A DNA stretch of 64,000 nt. It comes from Isoetes taiwanensis. Lineage: Eukaryota > Streptophyta > Lycopodiopsida > Isoetales > Isoetaceae. Location: contig JAJEKV010000093.1 in the NCBI GenBank assembly GCA_021234155.1, forward strand, positions 1,302,001-1,366,000, written 5' to 3'. Made by a program: the position numbers and the translations under genes. Shown in pieces: positions 35,655 through 46,400 of this stretch. Under the pieces are notes generated by a model, which saw nothing but the letters and a program-made list of their open reading frames with translations, was not told the origin of the DNA and did not search any database. Position 1 is the stretch's first letter. Each line of letters starts with the position of its first letter.

Positions 35655-36380
35655 AGTTGTGCGCACCTCAATCATCAGGTGTAAGGAAGTTGATCCTCCA
35701 TGACACGCACAACAGCCCAATAGCTGGCCATGCGGGATTCATGAAAACATATTTCAAAAGCGCAGCAGCCTATTATTGGCCAGAATGAAGAAGCAAATAG
35801 CTCGCTACATCAAGGAATGTCACTTATGCCGCCAGACGGCGGCGAGCAGCTTCAATTCCTGTGGGCATTAGAGCCATTAGCGGTGCCAAACGCTAAGTGG
35901 GAGGTAATCAGCATGGATTTCATCACAGACTCCCAAGAACAAAGAGAGGCAAGGATGCCTTGATGGTAGTGGTCGACAAGTTGTCGAAGATGGCACATTT
36001 TGTGCCTTGCAGACCACGATACAGCTATGGATACAAAGAAAGCTCTTCACCAAAGAGATCTTCGTGCTTCATGGCATGCCAAGGGAGATTATCTCCCATG
36101 GGATCCGGTTCATGAGTGCCTTTTTGGCAAGACCTCTTTTGGCGACGATTCAGACCAAGCTATCCATGAGCACGGGCGATCATCCTCGCACGGATGGCCG
36201 ATCGGGAGCGGACCAACAGATCTTAGAAGACATGCTACGAAACTATGTCCGAATAAGCAAAGTATGTGGGAAGAATTTATTCACTTGGTGGAGTTTGCAT
36301 ACAATAGCACCAAGCAGAATCGGCCCCAAATGTCGCCATTTATGATCAATTATGGCTATCGCTGCCTAACTCCGCATTAA
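35655..36380 (+). pseudogene. Gypsy integrase domain
   Basis: The zinc-binding region shows LILHDTHNSPIAGHAGFMKT and, farther on, ECHLCRQ (about 35814). The core shows MDFITD (about 35914) and [20 protein letters not shown] (about 35943-36002), giving the first catalytic Asp. The expected S-D-R-D-P-R-F block reads SHGIRF (about 36090) and the expected D-G-Q-T-E-R reads with CAG changed to CGATCGG (about 36193), so the second Asp and the Gln are lost as written. The end, WEEFIHLVEFAYNSTKQNRP (36272-36330), is intact. Confidence 0.8.
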
Positions 36381-36784
36381 TTTGGCACAACCCCGTCAAA
36401 AGTAGAAGTTTCAAGCAAAGATGTTGGCCGATATGCGCGCGCAGCTCGCGGAAGAAGTTCGAGGTTATCCGCTAGCGCAAGAAGTCGCCGGAAGAGCATC
36501 GCCGACAAGCATCGAAACGAGAGTTCAAAGTTGAGATGATGTATGGCTCAAGATAAAGGTGAAGCAGCGGCTCGTGATTGGCAATTGCAAGAAGCTTGCT
36601 CCAAGGTGGGCCGGACCCTTCTTAATAATCAAGAGAGTAGGTAATCAATCCTACAAGTTGGATTTGCCAAAGACACCTAAAGATTCATAAGGTCTTCCAC
36701 GGAGTTTGTTGAAGAAGCATACTCCAAATCCGCATCGGTCTTTTGGACACCCAACGCTGTTGGAAATGACGAGGAGCAAAATGA

Positions 36785-36905
36785 AATAGTTCCAAATGAT
36801 TCTTGATAAAGCTTTCAAGAAGACAAGGAGGTCGGAGTTCCTCCAATACTTGGTCAAATGGAAGCACTTGCCGCTGGAAGACGCGACGGGTACTTAAGAA
36901 GGATT
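36785..36905 (+). pseudogene. Chromodomain of the Gypsy element
   Basis: Frame from about 36799: ILDKAFKKTRRSEFLQYLVK followed by WKHLPLEDAT, the aromatic-cage strand and turn of a chromodomain (YLVKW...P..ATW). The frame breaks at the expected T-W position. This assigns the element to the chromoviruses, whose chromodomains direct integration to particular chromatin. Confidence 0.75.
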
Positions 36906-37993
36906 TAGTAAAGCAAGCACCCACAGTTTATGGAGCAATGGGACGGCAAGGTCATCTCCTCAAGAAATCGCCTCGCATGTCGATTTGTGTAGGTTAATTC
37001 TTGTATAGATTAATCTACGATGCAACCTATGCTTGGTATGGGTCGCATGCGCAGTTATCGATGATGAGACCACTACGGTGATCTCTAGGGCGGGTGTAAT
37101 GTCAATGTAGGCATGACCGCTGCTTCCGATTGGGCGAGTGGAAGGTAGATTAGAAAGTCTACTGCTCCACGGAAGTAGACAACCTCGAGAGAAAGGAGGT
37201 CATTAAGGAATGCATTGATAGGGAAAGCACCTTTAGCCCCATATATGCTTTGATAGGAGGAATCCATCCTTCACGCCCCCACGCGAGAAGGATATCCTCC
37301 ACGCCGGGCAACTAGAGGTGTAGGCATGAGCGGCATATAGGCATATAGGGCGCCGCCTCCACGCCATTATGGAAGATTCATCCTCTTCCTACCGAGATTA
37401 GCCATGCATTCATGTAGATAGGTGGGTGGTCACCATATAACCAAAATTTATTAAATAATTAAAACGGTACTAACGTGAGTGTCGACCAAGCAGCCGCGAG
37501 AGCCCCCGAGGGCAAGGAGGTCGAAGTTATTTAAGACTTGCAACACAAGTTTTGTTGGAATGTGTTGCAAGGAATGAAGAGTACCCTGACAATAATTATA
37601 GATATGAAATGTTGAAATTTTGTCTAACTTAAGATAGTGAATACCTTGTTTAATGATGTTGTGAATTGTTAAGTATTCCATAGTATAATGACGGATAATG
37701 TTTTAAAAAATATTACCTTAGGGTAATCCCGGTAAATGTATAACCATTATATTGTATGCATCACGCTGATTGCAGATTGCGTGTTAGAAGATCCCAAGGT
37801 GGAGATCCACCATGCCGCCGGACAAAGATCATTTCAAGGTGGGGGAGAATGTGACGCCCAAAGACAAGATACGGTCCCGTGATCGAGCATCGCATCGCCC
37901 CGCCACGCTGCACATGCCACCGAATCGACGCAGTACGCCAACGGATAGCCAGTAAGTAGCCCTAGGGGCAACTTGCTAGAGTGTTCATATATT

Positions 37994-38019
37994 ATTAATG
38001 TGCACATGTGCACATTAAT
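37994..38019. other. 26-bp perfect palindrome
   Basis: Two 13-base arms, ATTAATGTGCACA and TGTGCACATTAAT, with no loop. It lies about 145 bases into the LTR-like block and could bind a dimeric factor or form a cruciform. Confidence 0.85.
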
Positions 38020-38332
38020 GAGGGCACACCTTTCCATGTTGGCATATTTTGCCACCTAGCCATTAAAGGCAAGTGGGGCCTTCCACTATCCCACATGCCA
38101 AATTGGGTAATTGGAAACCCTAGCCTAAACCCCATGTCTATTTAGGGTAGGAAAACCCTAGCTTGCTAGTTTTTCGTCCCTTAGGGTTTTAGAGCCCAGC
38201 TTTGGCTGCCCCAGAGCCAAAACCGCCTCCCAGACACGCCCAAGCGAATTGCACCATCGGGCCTCCCTCAATTCGGCCACCTCAGCAGATGGTTGAACTC
38301 AGTCGAGGAGCCACCAAGGATCAGAGTTTGGT

Positions 38333-38473
38333 CAATTTAATAGCTTAAACCGCCTTCTAGTCATAGAATCAAAGAGGTTTAGACTATTAAATTGCCCATA
38401 GTAGCTATCTAGAACTTAGATCTCGACACTAACTAAAGAACCCAACTCTATGATTAGATCTAGTTCTTTAGTT
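38333..38473. other. Two consecutive stem-loops
   Basis: CAATTTAATAG (38333-38343) pairs with CTATTAAATTG (38384-38394), with inner AAACC/GGTTT adding to the stem. AACTAAAGAAC (38431-38441) pairs with GTTCTTTAGTT (38463-38473). They lie in the LTR-like block, about where the transcribed R region could be. Confidence 0.7.
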
Positions 38474-39917
38474 CTTCCGCGGATGTATTTGGATGATGTA
38501 TCTCTCGCGGAACTCCTTGTATTGGGAAGGGGGGTAGAGGCCCCAAAGCTTGTAGTTGATGCTCCTAGAGTAGCCTCTAGCACACCGTAGATTCGCCTGC
38601 GGTACAAGAACCACACCGGGTTGTGGGTGAAGGGGCCGACCGCTAAGAAGGAGGTTCATGTTCGATTCTTGAACGATCCCCCTCGGGTGTAAAGCCTACC
38701 GGGATCATTGTGACTAGGTCTAATGGCTTACCACCGAAAAGCGGTAAGGCATGGGCCTCGACACCGTGGGGAGTGGTGTACACTTTCCGTGGGTTCACCG
38801 AATACGGGCAAAGGGCCCCTCTAGTCACCTTGAGTCAAAGATGTAGATCTCTCGAGGGAGGATCCCTACCTGCCCCATCGAACTGGGAGGATGAGACCTG
38901 TGAATAGCCCCTTCTGGCTATGCATCCGGGCGGCTACGCCGAAGTCCCAACACTTTTCAGCCTACTCGCAAAGTGTGCACAAGAGGGGCGGATGGAGGGA
39001 CAACCCTATGCCATGTTCTTATGCCAGCCAAATCCATTGCCATGAATTCGGCCTCGAATGAACTCCTGAGACCCAAGCCGGCCACCACCCCTTGAGTCCG
39101 AGCCTTGGGTAGGTTCCCCCATGTGATGTGCTCGATCTTTGTCTATGCAGATATGTGGAGGACCATCCTTCGAGATGGTCACATGATGTTGATGTATGTG
39201 CCACTGACATGTATGTTTACGCCCGCAGCCTAGGTAGGCCCCGAGGGAGACAGGGTAGAATGACACATTCACCTTTCCCACCGACCAAGACGGGTGCAGT
39301 GATATGTGGAGGGCCCCCAGACGCCGATGGAGCCGGGTGTGGGGAAGAACTCGCTTGTATACCTGTGAGTGCACCGTGATAATGCAGTAGGGACGCCACA
39401 ACTTCTAGGCACTAAAAGTCTTAACCTGATCCATCTTATCATGTATTATACATAGATGATTTTCTCGAGACCGAGACCGCGGACAATGCTCTCCAATGCC
39501 AATATTGACTGCAAGAACGCTGTTTCCAGCATATGAGCCCGACGCTGAATTGCAAGATTTCGCTCTCTCTTGTATCTTTTGTTTTTCCAAATTTTTGCTT
39601 AATTAGATGTTGCATTTAGAGAAGGCTGTATTTTTGCAATGCTAACATCCGAAATTCCCTTTTCCATATACTATAAAAAGAGTTCAAGGCTACAGTTGTT
39701 CCCGTAAGCTCTTCAACGACCGCACCAACTTTTTATGTATAAGCTTCTTATTAAGAATGGAAGGAAGCTTTTGATGCATGACGCTTTTCTTACATCATCT
39801 CTACCTCTTTTGTTCTATGGGGAATACTTTCAAAGATTCTCCCTAATGAATCTGCCTAGCACACATTCGGGTGGCTGCTGTAGTGGATCTAGGCTTCTTA
39901 GAGCCAAGATACCATGT

Positions 39918-40564
39918 TCATCCTACCTTTGCACCTCGCTTCAAATCTGCTTTCTCCAATTGTAAAATGTTGACCGACCGATACCTAAAGCCATGCGCCA
40001 CCCAAATGCATTGCATTCCATCCCCTTGAGCACTATCCCGTCCCCTCTCTCCTTCTCCTCCGTAAGTCACACTCAAAGACGCCAAAAAAAAAAAACGAAC
40101 CCTTTGCATTGTATGGTTGGGATAAAAATTTTTTCTTAATTCAATGCACTTGATGCTTGGTAAGTTTCTTGTTGCAAGTATTTTTGCAAAGCCTTTGACT
40201 TCATGAACTTATTGATTGAAGTTGTGGAGCATAGCCTTTCCTCCTTTGCTTTTTCCCTTTGGGCTCTCTTTGAATCCTATGTGTGTAAGTATACTTCCTC
40301 TTTCGCTTGAATTGAGCCCTAATGTTGTCCTCAAATGATTCTAGCTCTATATCCTCATTTTCTTTAGCTTCTCGAGCTTGCATGTTGTGAGACAAATTCT
40401 TCCATCCAAAGAAAGATCACATCGCTATTTTCCCAATCAACAAGTGCATTCTCACTTGGCCTTTCTCGCACAAGCATGACATCTCGATCCTCTTTCATTA
40501 GTTCAGAAGCATTTTTCCAACACAAAGGCCAACCTTTGTGTCTCCTAAGAATTATCATCAACAA
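39918..40564 (-). pseudogene. Broken minus-strand ORF, transposon-like
   Basis: Minus-strand fragments at 40564-40364 (ALVDWENSDVIFLWMEEFVS), 40395-40201 (charged, FKRKRKYTYTHRIQREPKGK) and 40109-39918. They continue the direction of the repeated-domain remnant at 40700-41560 and may belong to the same transposon gene. No domain is recognised with confidence. Confidence 0.25.
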
Positions 40565-40699
40565 AGATCCTGTGGATCAACGAATAGAATTATAGCTTCC
40601 TGATATTTAGTTCTAGTACAAGAATGGAGAATGTGGCACCGTGATTTCCAAGAGTTCTCGCTTTGAGTAACTAGGTGGTGGCTCATCATCATCCGATGG

Positions 40700-41560
40700 T
40701 ATTCTCATGAGCAAACCGAGTAGCTAAATCCACCGATGGATCAATCTCTTCATCCGCATCCGAGCACGCTTCCACAGATTCTATGTATGAGTTGTGTGAG
40801 GTAGGTGTCCCCATGTTCCATCTTGGTGTCTCATCATGGGTCGCGATCACCGCCATGAAAACGATATATCGCTTCGAGGCCATTCGATGAATGTGCCCAC
40901 AGCCTCTCGCAATATTATCCGCACCCGCATTACGCAATCGGAAGCACGGAGTTGGCACCACGCCTTCTGCGAAACTTGCACAACCACGCTCGCGCATCCA
41001 CATCCTTCCCATGGATGCTACTTCTATTCACCCAATGACCTCCCCGCCAACAACAACATTGTCATCAAAGATAAGTTCACCAAGTTCTCCGTGTTGCTCA
41101 TTGGCTGAGATGAAGGAGAACTGGGTGATGACGATGTAAAGGAACTACTAGGCAGGTTGGGGGTTTCCGTATCAGATGATGATACAGGTGAAGCATCTGG
41201 ACAGATTCTCACGTCACGTCTAGGCCATTCGATAAATGTGCCTACGGCTTCAAAGAACATTATCCGCTACCGCACATGGAATGGGAAGCACATGGGATGG
41301 AATTATGGCTTCAAAACTCCACGACGACGCTCTAAAGTAGTCAATGTTCTTTCCATGCATGTGCCCTCTATGCGCTCATGCCCCCTGGCAACAACCTTGT
41401 CACCACAGAGGAAGTTATGCAAGGTCCTTTTCCTGCAAGCATACAATGACACACACATTGTTAGAAACCCCGCGGAAATGACCAGAAAATATTGACAAAA
41501 CAGGCAAATGGCGCGAGTGCGCCATTTGTTCAATAGGGCACAGCGGTCAAGGCCATTTTG
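40700..41560 (-). pseudogene. Transposon-type protein remnant with a duplicated domain
   Basis: Minus-strand reading of 41410-41190 gives KVVARG, CMERTLTTLE and then EAVGTFIEWPRRDV. A pattern of V-x-G start and (E/D)AVGTxIxWP end is known from a C-terminal domain of plant transposon-associated proteins. The stretch 41060-40850 repeats the same order, frameshifted (GRMWMRERGCASFAE, then the GTFIEWP-like block in another frame). Plus-strand bases GGCCATTCGATGAATGTGCC and GGCCATTCGATAAATGTGCC mark the two copies about 350 bases apart. A Ser-rich linker (SSSFTSSSPSSPSSQ) lies between them. The family call is tentative. Confidence 0.4.
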
Positions 41561-41640
41561 AGGCAAAAGCTGGCGCTGGGCGCCATTTGCCTTAATGGCA
41601 CACGCTGCTACGCTTATTTTGAGGCAAATGGCGCTGGGCG
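41505..41640. other. AAATGGCGC hairpin cluster
   Basis: CAAATGGCGC-GAGT-GCGCCATTTG (41505-41528) is a perfect 10-bp stem with a 4-base loop. TGGCGCTGGGCGCCATTTG (41571-41589) and GAGGCAAATGGCGCTGGGCG (41621-41640) follow. Related copies occur at 43099-43175, 43370-43400 and 45007-45072; the last contains another perfect 9-bp stem (45048-45069). Confidence 0.75.
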
Positions 41641-41703
41641 CTTATTAGAGGCTTAATGGCGCATCAAATTTTTGGCTTCCTTAGGAAACAAAACAGAAAA
41701 CTT

Positions 41704-41916
41704 AGGAAAGCAGATTACACATTACAGATTACTACAGATTACTAAAGATTACTACAGATTACTACATATAACTACAGGCTACAACAGATTACTAAAGATT
41801 ACATTAGTAGAGATTACTACGGACTACAAGATTATTACAGATTGTTACAGATTACTACAGATTACAGATTGTTTCCTGGATTGTTACAGGTTACTACAGA
41901 TTACTACAGAGTAGAA
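41704..41916 (+). repeat. GATTACTACA minisatellite
   Basis: About 210 bases made of 10-11 base units with consensus GATTACTACA and variants (AGATTACTAAA, AGATTGTTACA, GGACTACA). The ORF reading across it is only repeat-derived (ITTDYYRLL-like). Confidence 0.85.
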
Positions 41917-42455
41917 ACATTATTCTGCACTTATAGGAGAAATTGCTGACATTTAAACTAAAACAGAACAGTCACTAACCTTGGGGTCATTGTAGATCGA
42001 GAATCTGCCATTGAAAGAAGGGAAGAGCCTTGAATCAAGTAAGCACCTTCAAAATAGAGGAAGCACCAACGCTATCAAATGAAGAAGCCGCTATCAAATG
42101 AAGAAGCCCCGCTATGAAATGAAGAAGCTTGACCAATGGTAAGTGAAGCTACCGAACCAACCAAAGCGCAAGAATCAAGGTAGCTATGAAGAAGCCAGGA
42201 CAAAGAAACACAAAGGAATAACTCTCCCCGAGGAACCAATGCCTGGGCGCAATAGACGCCCGACGAGCCCCGCCTTTGGGCGGCCAAGTCCTCTCAGCGC
42301 AAGTACCGCTAATGTTGAAGCGAGATCGGAGCGTGAAATCGCAACCTCGCTAATACGAGGACGAAAAGCTTTTCGCTTACCATATCCGCATTCTCAGCAG
42401 ATTTTATAAACGGCTTTGAGACAGTGGACCGCACAATATATGCGAAAAGTGGCCG

Positions 42456-42600
42456 GAATTCAAATTTTAAAAATTCAAGTGGCGGACGGGCGGGAATTCA
42501 AATTTTAGAATTCAATTGGCAAATTCAAATTTTAAAATTTAAAATTCAAGTGACGGACGGACGGACGCCGGCGGATGTCGACGGATGTAAAGAAATTCAA
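42456..42600 (+). repeat. AATTCAAATTTTAAAA short repeats
   Basis: Four adjacent copies of AATTCAAATTTTA(A/G)AA(T) alternate with CAAGTGGCGGACGG or CAAGTGACGGACGG words. The alternation of AT blocks and GGACGG blocks gives 30-45 base units. Confidence 0.7.
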
Positions 42601-42956
42601 ATGGCGCGGACGGGATCGGGCGGGCCAAATCCTTTCGCTACCATTAATTTCGACGGGTTTATTTTTCGACGGGTTTATTTTCTCTTCATTTCCCATTTCT
42701 CTCATTTCATTTCATCCGCTTCTTCCGCCTTTCTCCTCCGACAAATACTTCAAATAGCTTTCCCGCCTTTAGCTCTTTAGATTTCTCTAGCTAGCTTTGT
42801 GTTTCTCTAGCTTCGAAGCTCGCTGGATCCGGGAGCTGCAGGAAAATAGTTGGAGTCAATTTCACGGTCCCCAGGTAACCATCCTCCCCGGTCGCATATA
42901 CCATGGCCTCGGTTCGTGCTGTTCGCACTGTTTTTAGCTGTTTTCCTGGTCATGGG

Positions 42957-42967
42957 TATATAAATAG
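42957..42967 (+). promoter_or_regulatory. TATA box candidate
   Basis: TATATAAATAG followed about 30 bases later by GCTTCGCGGTCC, with the fragmented plus-strand ORF series starting about 480 bases downstream. The same TATAAATAG core precedes the ORF series at 30.4 kb. Confidence 0.4.
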
Positions 42968-43444
42968 CGACCGCGACCAAGCTTCGCGGTCCGTGTCTAG
43001 GATAGTGAGTTTCGGTCTCGTTCGAAAGAAATACGGACGCCATTTTCTTTGGGATGTGTTAGTTTTGTAGTTTGTTTAGAGCGCATGTAGTATAATGCAA
43101 TGGCGCAGCGGGCCATTTACATGCAAATGGCCATCACGCTTATTTTATGCAAATGGCGCCAAGGCCATTTTTTTCACCGGCGAAATAAACACTTGCCAAC
43201 AATCTAGAAAGTACAAGCCTTATTATCGACTCGCGTGTGGAGAATGTCTCGACTCGCGAGGCGAGAATAGGGAGTGTACACTCTGGATTGTTGGCTGGTT
43301 GAGGGATTCCCGATTCGCCACCGAAATGGCTGCAGCAAAGGCCGCAATGAGAAATGGTATTTACATAAATGGCGCTTACCCGCCATTTACATGCAAAATG
43401 GCGAGTGGGTTGGGTTGGGGTTTCATGATTTGAATGTTGATTAG

Positions 43445-46400
43445 TTGTTTTTATGTGAAGCTTCGCTGTCCAAGACCCAAAACGCTGTGACGGAGAAGAC
43501 CGTGGTCATGGCCGGAAGGTTATGGTGCATGGAAATTGTCGTGGCAATTCCCTTGAGGAAGGGGTCAATTCCCACAAAGGGGACAAGAGGAGAGAACTTT
43601 GCCTCCTCACAAAGTCGAAGTGGTGAATCAGACGCTGTGATGCAAAATTGGCATCATTGTCAACATGCGGGAGGTGAAGAAGCAAGGAAGATTAGACTTC
43701 CTTTGGTTGCACGCTGGAGGATCCCGTGAATTGCACCATTGATCCAGATCGCATGGATCGGCAGCTTTACGATCCACGATGATGGAATCCAAAGATCAAG
43801 GACCGCATGCCCCCGCCAAAAGAAAAGGTCGGCCGCTGCCTTCATACGAAAGCGAGAGGCAAAAAGCTATTAATGGCACGGTCGAGCTACTTAGAGGATT
43901 TGGCATTCTCCGCTCAGCCATGGACGATCAAAGAACTCGGTCACATATTGTCGAGCCAAGACCTCCCCCGTATGCCCGCGCTATAATGGACAAAGACCCG
44001 GCTTCAACATGAGATTACAAAGAAGGATGGGAAGAGAAAGCCAAACCTTAGGCAAGCCAAAGCAAAGAAAGGAACACCTACTATAGAAGGGACAGAGCAT
44101 GAGGAAGAGAATCAAAAGAAAGACGAGGAAAATCCCAAGTCTCCTCCCAAGTCAGCCCCAAGTCTCCTCCTATCGACACCAATCGGTTCTCCTATCAAGT
44201 CCCCTGATAAACAGGATTCGTGAGAGAACCATTAGTGATACTAAATCCTCCCCACAACCGAGAGGTAAAGGCGCCGATCAACCACCGACAGCATTCCGCA
44301 TAAAAGGAGGAGGGAAACAAAGAAGGAGATGAGGGTCGAAAAGCAGAGAAAATGGAAAGTCTAGAGGTGCCTTCGAGTTGAAGATGGACCGCGATGCCGA
44401 GGAGGAGTTGGCGTAAGAAACTCTAAAAAAATACGCAAAAGACGGCCACATGTTTCCTCTAGGTGTGACATATATCGAAAAAATATCCATCCGATATGGA
44501 AGAGGCACCTCCTAACATGACAAAGACGAAGTTGTAAATCCCGAACATGTTAGGAAACCGTGGCAAGTCATTTGCTGAAGATCCCCATCCAGCCTTCACG
44601 CCGGCAGATGTGGTGCCCTTTGATCCGCATATACAAAGCAGCCTAGTACCATGGTCACAAGAATCAATTGGCCTCATCATCAATGGCAACCATTCTGTCT
44701 CCACCGCCACCGTGGTGTCGGGTTGGGGACAAGATGCCGTAATAGAACCTCGTAAAGATTTACACTTATAGATTCCGCGCAGAAGTTCTTCTCGAGCACC
44801 GAAAGTGACTTGGACCTTCTTCAGCTCGCAGGATGTCAATGACATCGTGAGCCGATCGGTATTTAAGGAACCCTACGCAGATCGATACACCACCGCCAGG
44901 CAATACCGTGAGTGCGGAAACCAGCACCAAAGAAAAAGGCCAATCAAGAAGTTTATTTAATACAAGGTATGTACCATCAGATGAAGTAAAATGCCACCGG
45001 GCCAATCAAATGGCGCCGGGCCAAGGCATTTAATGCCAATGCCAAGAAAATGGCGCAGCGGCGCCATTTGACACTGCTTTGCTGCATTCAAGCTCTAACA
45101 TATTTGGTTTGCCTTTCAGCATTACCTTGAAATGGTTGACAAGATTCTCAGGGGAAAGCATACCAAGGATGTCAACAAAGTTCGCTTTCATGCCGTATCG
45201 ACATTTACGCCTCTTTCGCCAAATGTGGAATAAATGGAAAAGGGGGTGAGCTGAAAGATAACAAGGGCCAACAAATAGCGTATAATTGGGCAAAGGATAA
45301 GGACTATTTTAGCGAGAACTACCTCAGATGCATGAGAGGCCCGGATTATGAAGATTGCGTAAATCGCCCTCCGTGAAGCCATCAGAGGGGACATTTATGT
45401 TAAGGTCACATCGGATTATAAGGGTGATAATTTTTTCAAGACGAGAGCACAGAACTTGAGGATTCTTGCCTACATGAAGAAGGAGATTCTCAACTACATC
45501 CATGATGAACTTGGAATCAAGTACAGAAAGTTCGAGGACTTGAGAAAGGTGTCCGACGGATTCCTGCACTCAACCCTCCTATCGTGGGTGTGGTGCATAA
45601 TAAGTGGGTCTCAGACGAAATATTGAAAGAGGGCGCCCATGGTAATGTGCCCTTCTCATTAGGCAGATCCATCCGTAAGATTCTAAAGCCCGAGGCCGAG
45701 GACGAAGTTCAAAAGATTTTTGTGGAGTGCATTTCTAGTGGTGGGATTGTCCAGATCGATCGTGTTGCCCGCCAAAGATGATCTGCTTGGATGCGAGGCA
45801 AATTACTCGATTTGGGATCCCGCCACTCGCCAAAGTCTTTGATGTCGCTTCTAAGATGACAGATGTTGAGACATACCGGATAATATGTTTTGCTAGGCCG
45901 AACATACGAAGTCTTCTTCAGATCCGCCCGAGAGAGACTAGAATCCGTGATCTAGAGTTTACTTAGGCATGTATGAAGAGGAAAGTGGGTGGGCACCGTG
46001 TGGTGGCATAAAAAGAGCCAACAACCTGTGGTTCTAGCCACCAGATCTCAGCCCAAGCCACAACCGATGAACACTGATCTCGTGTTTTATGGTGAACATC
46101 CCCGAAAGCACCTCGGGTTCCTAAGACCCATAAAGATGCAAGCAGCCGAGCCGTAGAATCTGGCTAACAAGCCCCGAGGGACAGGTTCAAATACGGTTGG
46201 CAAGGTATGGAAGGGGAATACTTGGTTCACAAGCAAGTTGGTCCCGCTACAAAGAAAGATACCTTGTCGATAAGCTCGCCCTCCGTAACTTTGTTCGACT
46301 TTTTTCCGGTGGGGCTTTTACTAGGGCATCATTGCGCTTAAAAAAGGAGTAGTGTGGCCTATGAGCATGATGGAAAAAGATCCAATGTATGCTAGGGATT

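Larger units (their letters stand above)
32240..37849 (+). mobile_element. Ty3/Gypsy chromovirus, degraded or error-ridden
   Basis: Plus-strand blocks appear in Gypsy order: gag-like (MTPEEEISQMRTDLEQIKAL at 32317; a Cys/His zinc-knuckle-like run at about 33400-33470), protease end (DLIIGMEYL, AIIDC at about 33855-33905), RT, RNase H, integrase and a C-terminal chromodomain. Nearly every block is in a different frame from the next. A polypurine tract GGTGGGGGAGAA at 37838-37849 directly precedes TGTGACGCCC, the usual start of such LTRs. No matching 5' LTR or primer-binding site was found, so boundaries are uncertain. Conservation of motif residues despite many frame breaks suggests that at least part of the damage is read error. 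Confidence 0.8.
37850..39400 (+). mobile_element. LTR-like sequence after polypurine tract
   Basis: Starts TGTGACGCCC right after the polypurine tract. It contains a 26-bp perfect palindrome, two further stem-loops, CCCTAGCTTGCTAG and TTAGGGTTTTAGAGCCCAGC words, and no ORF with family resemblance. The 3' end could not be fixed; about 1.5 kb is an upper estimate. It may be the 3' LTR of the chromovirus upstream or a separate solo LTR. Confidence 0.4.

Noticed and set aside
34441-36380. Cytosine deamination or RIP-like mutation as the cause of TE damage
   Set aside because: Lesions are base losses and insertions at CAG/CTG, not C-to-T or G-to-A changes.
41704-41916. CRISPR-like array
   Set aside because: No constant repeat and unique spacer pattern, and the genome is eukaryotic.
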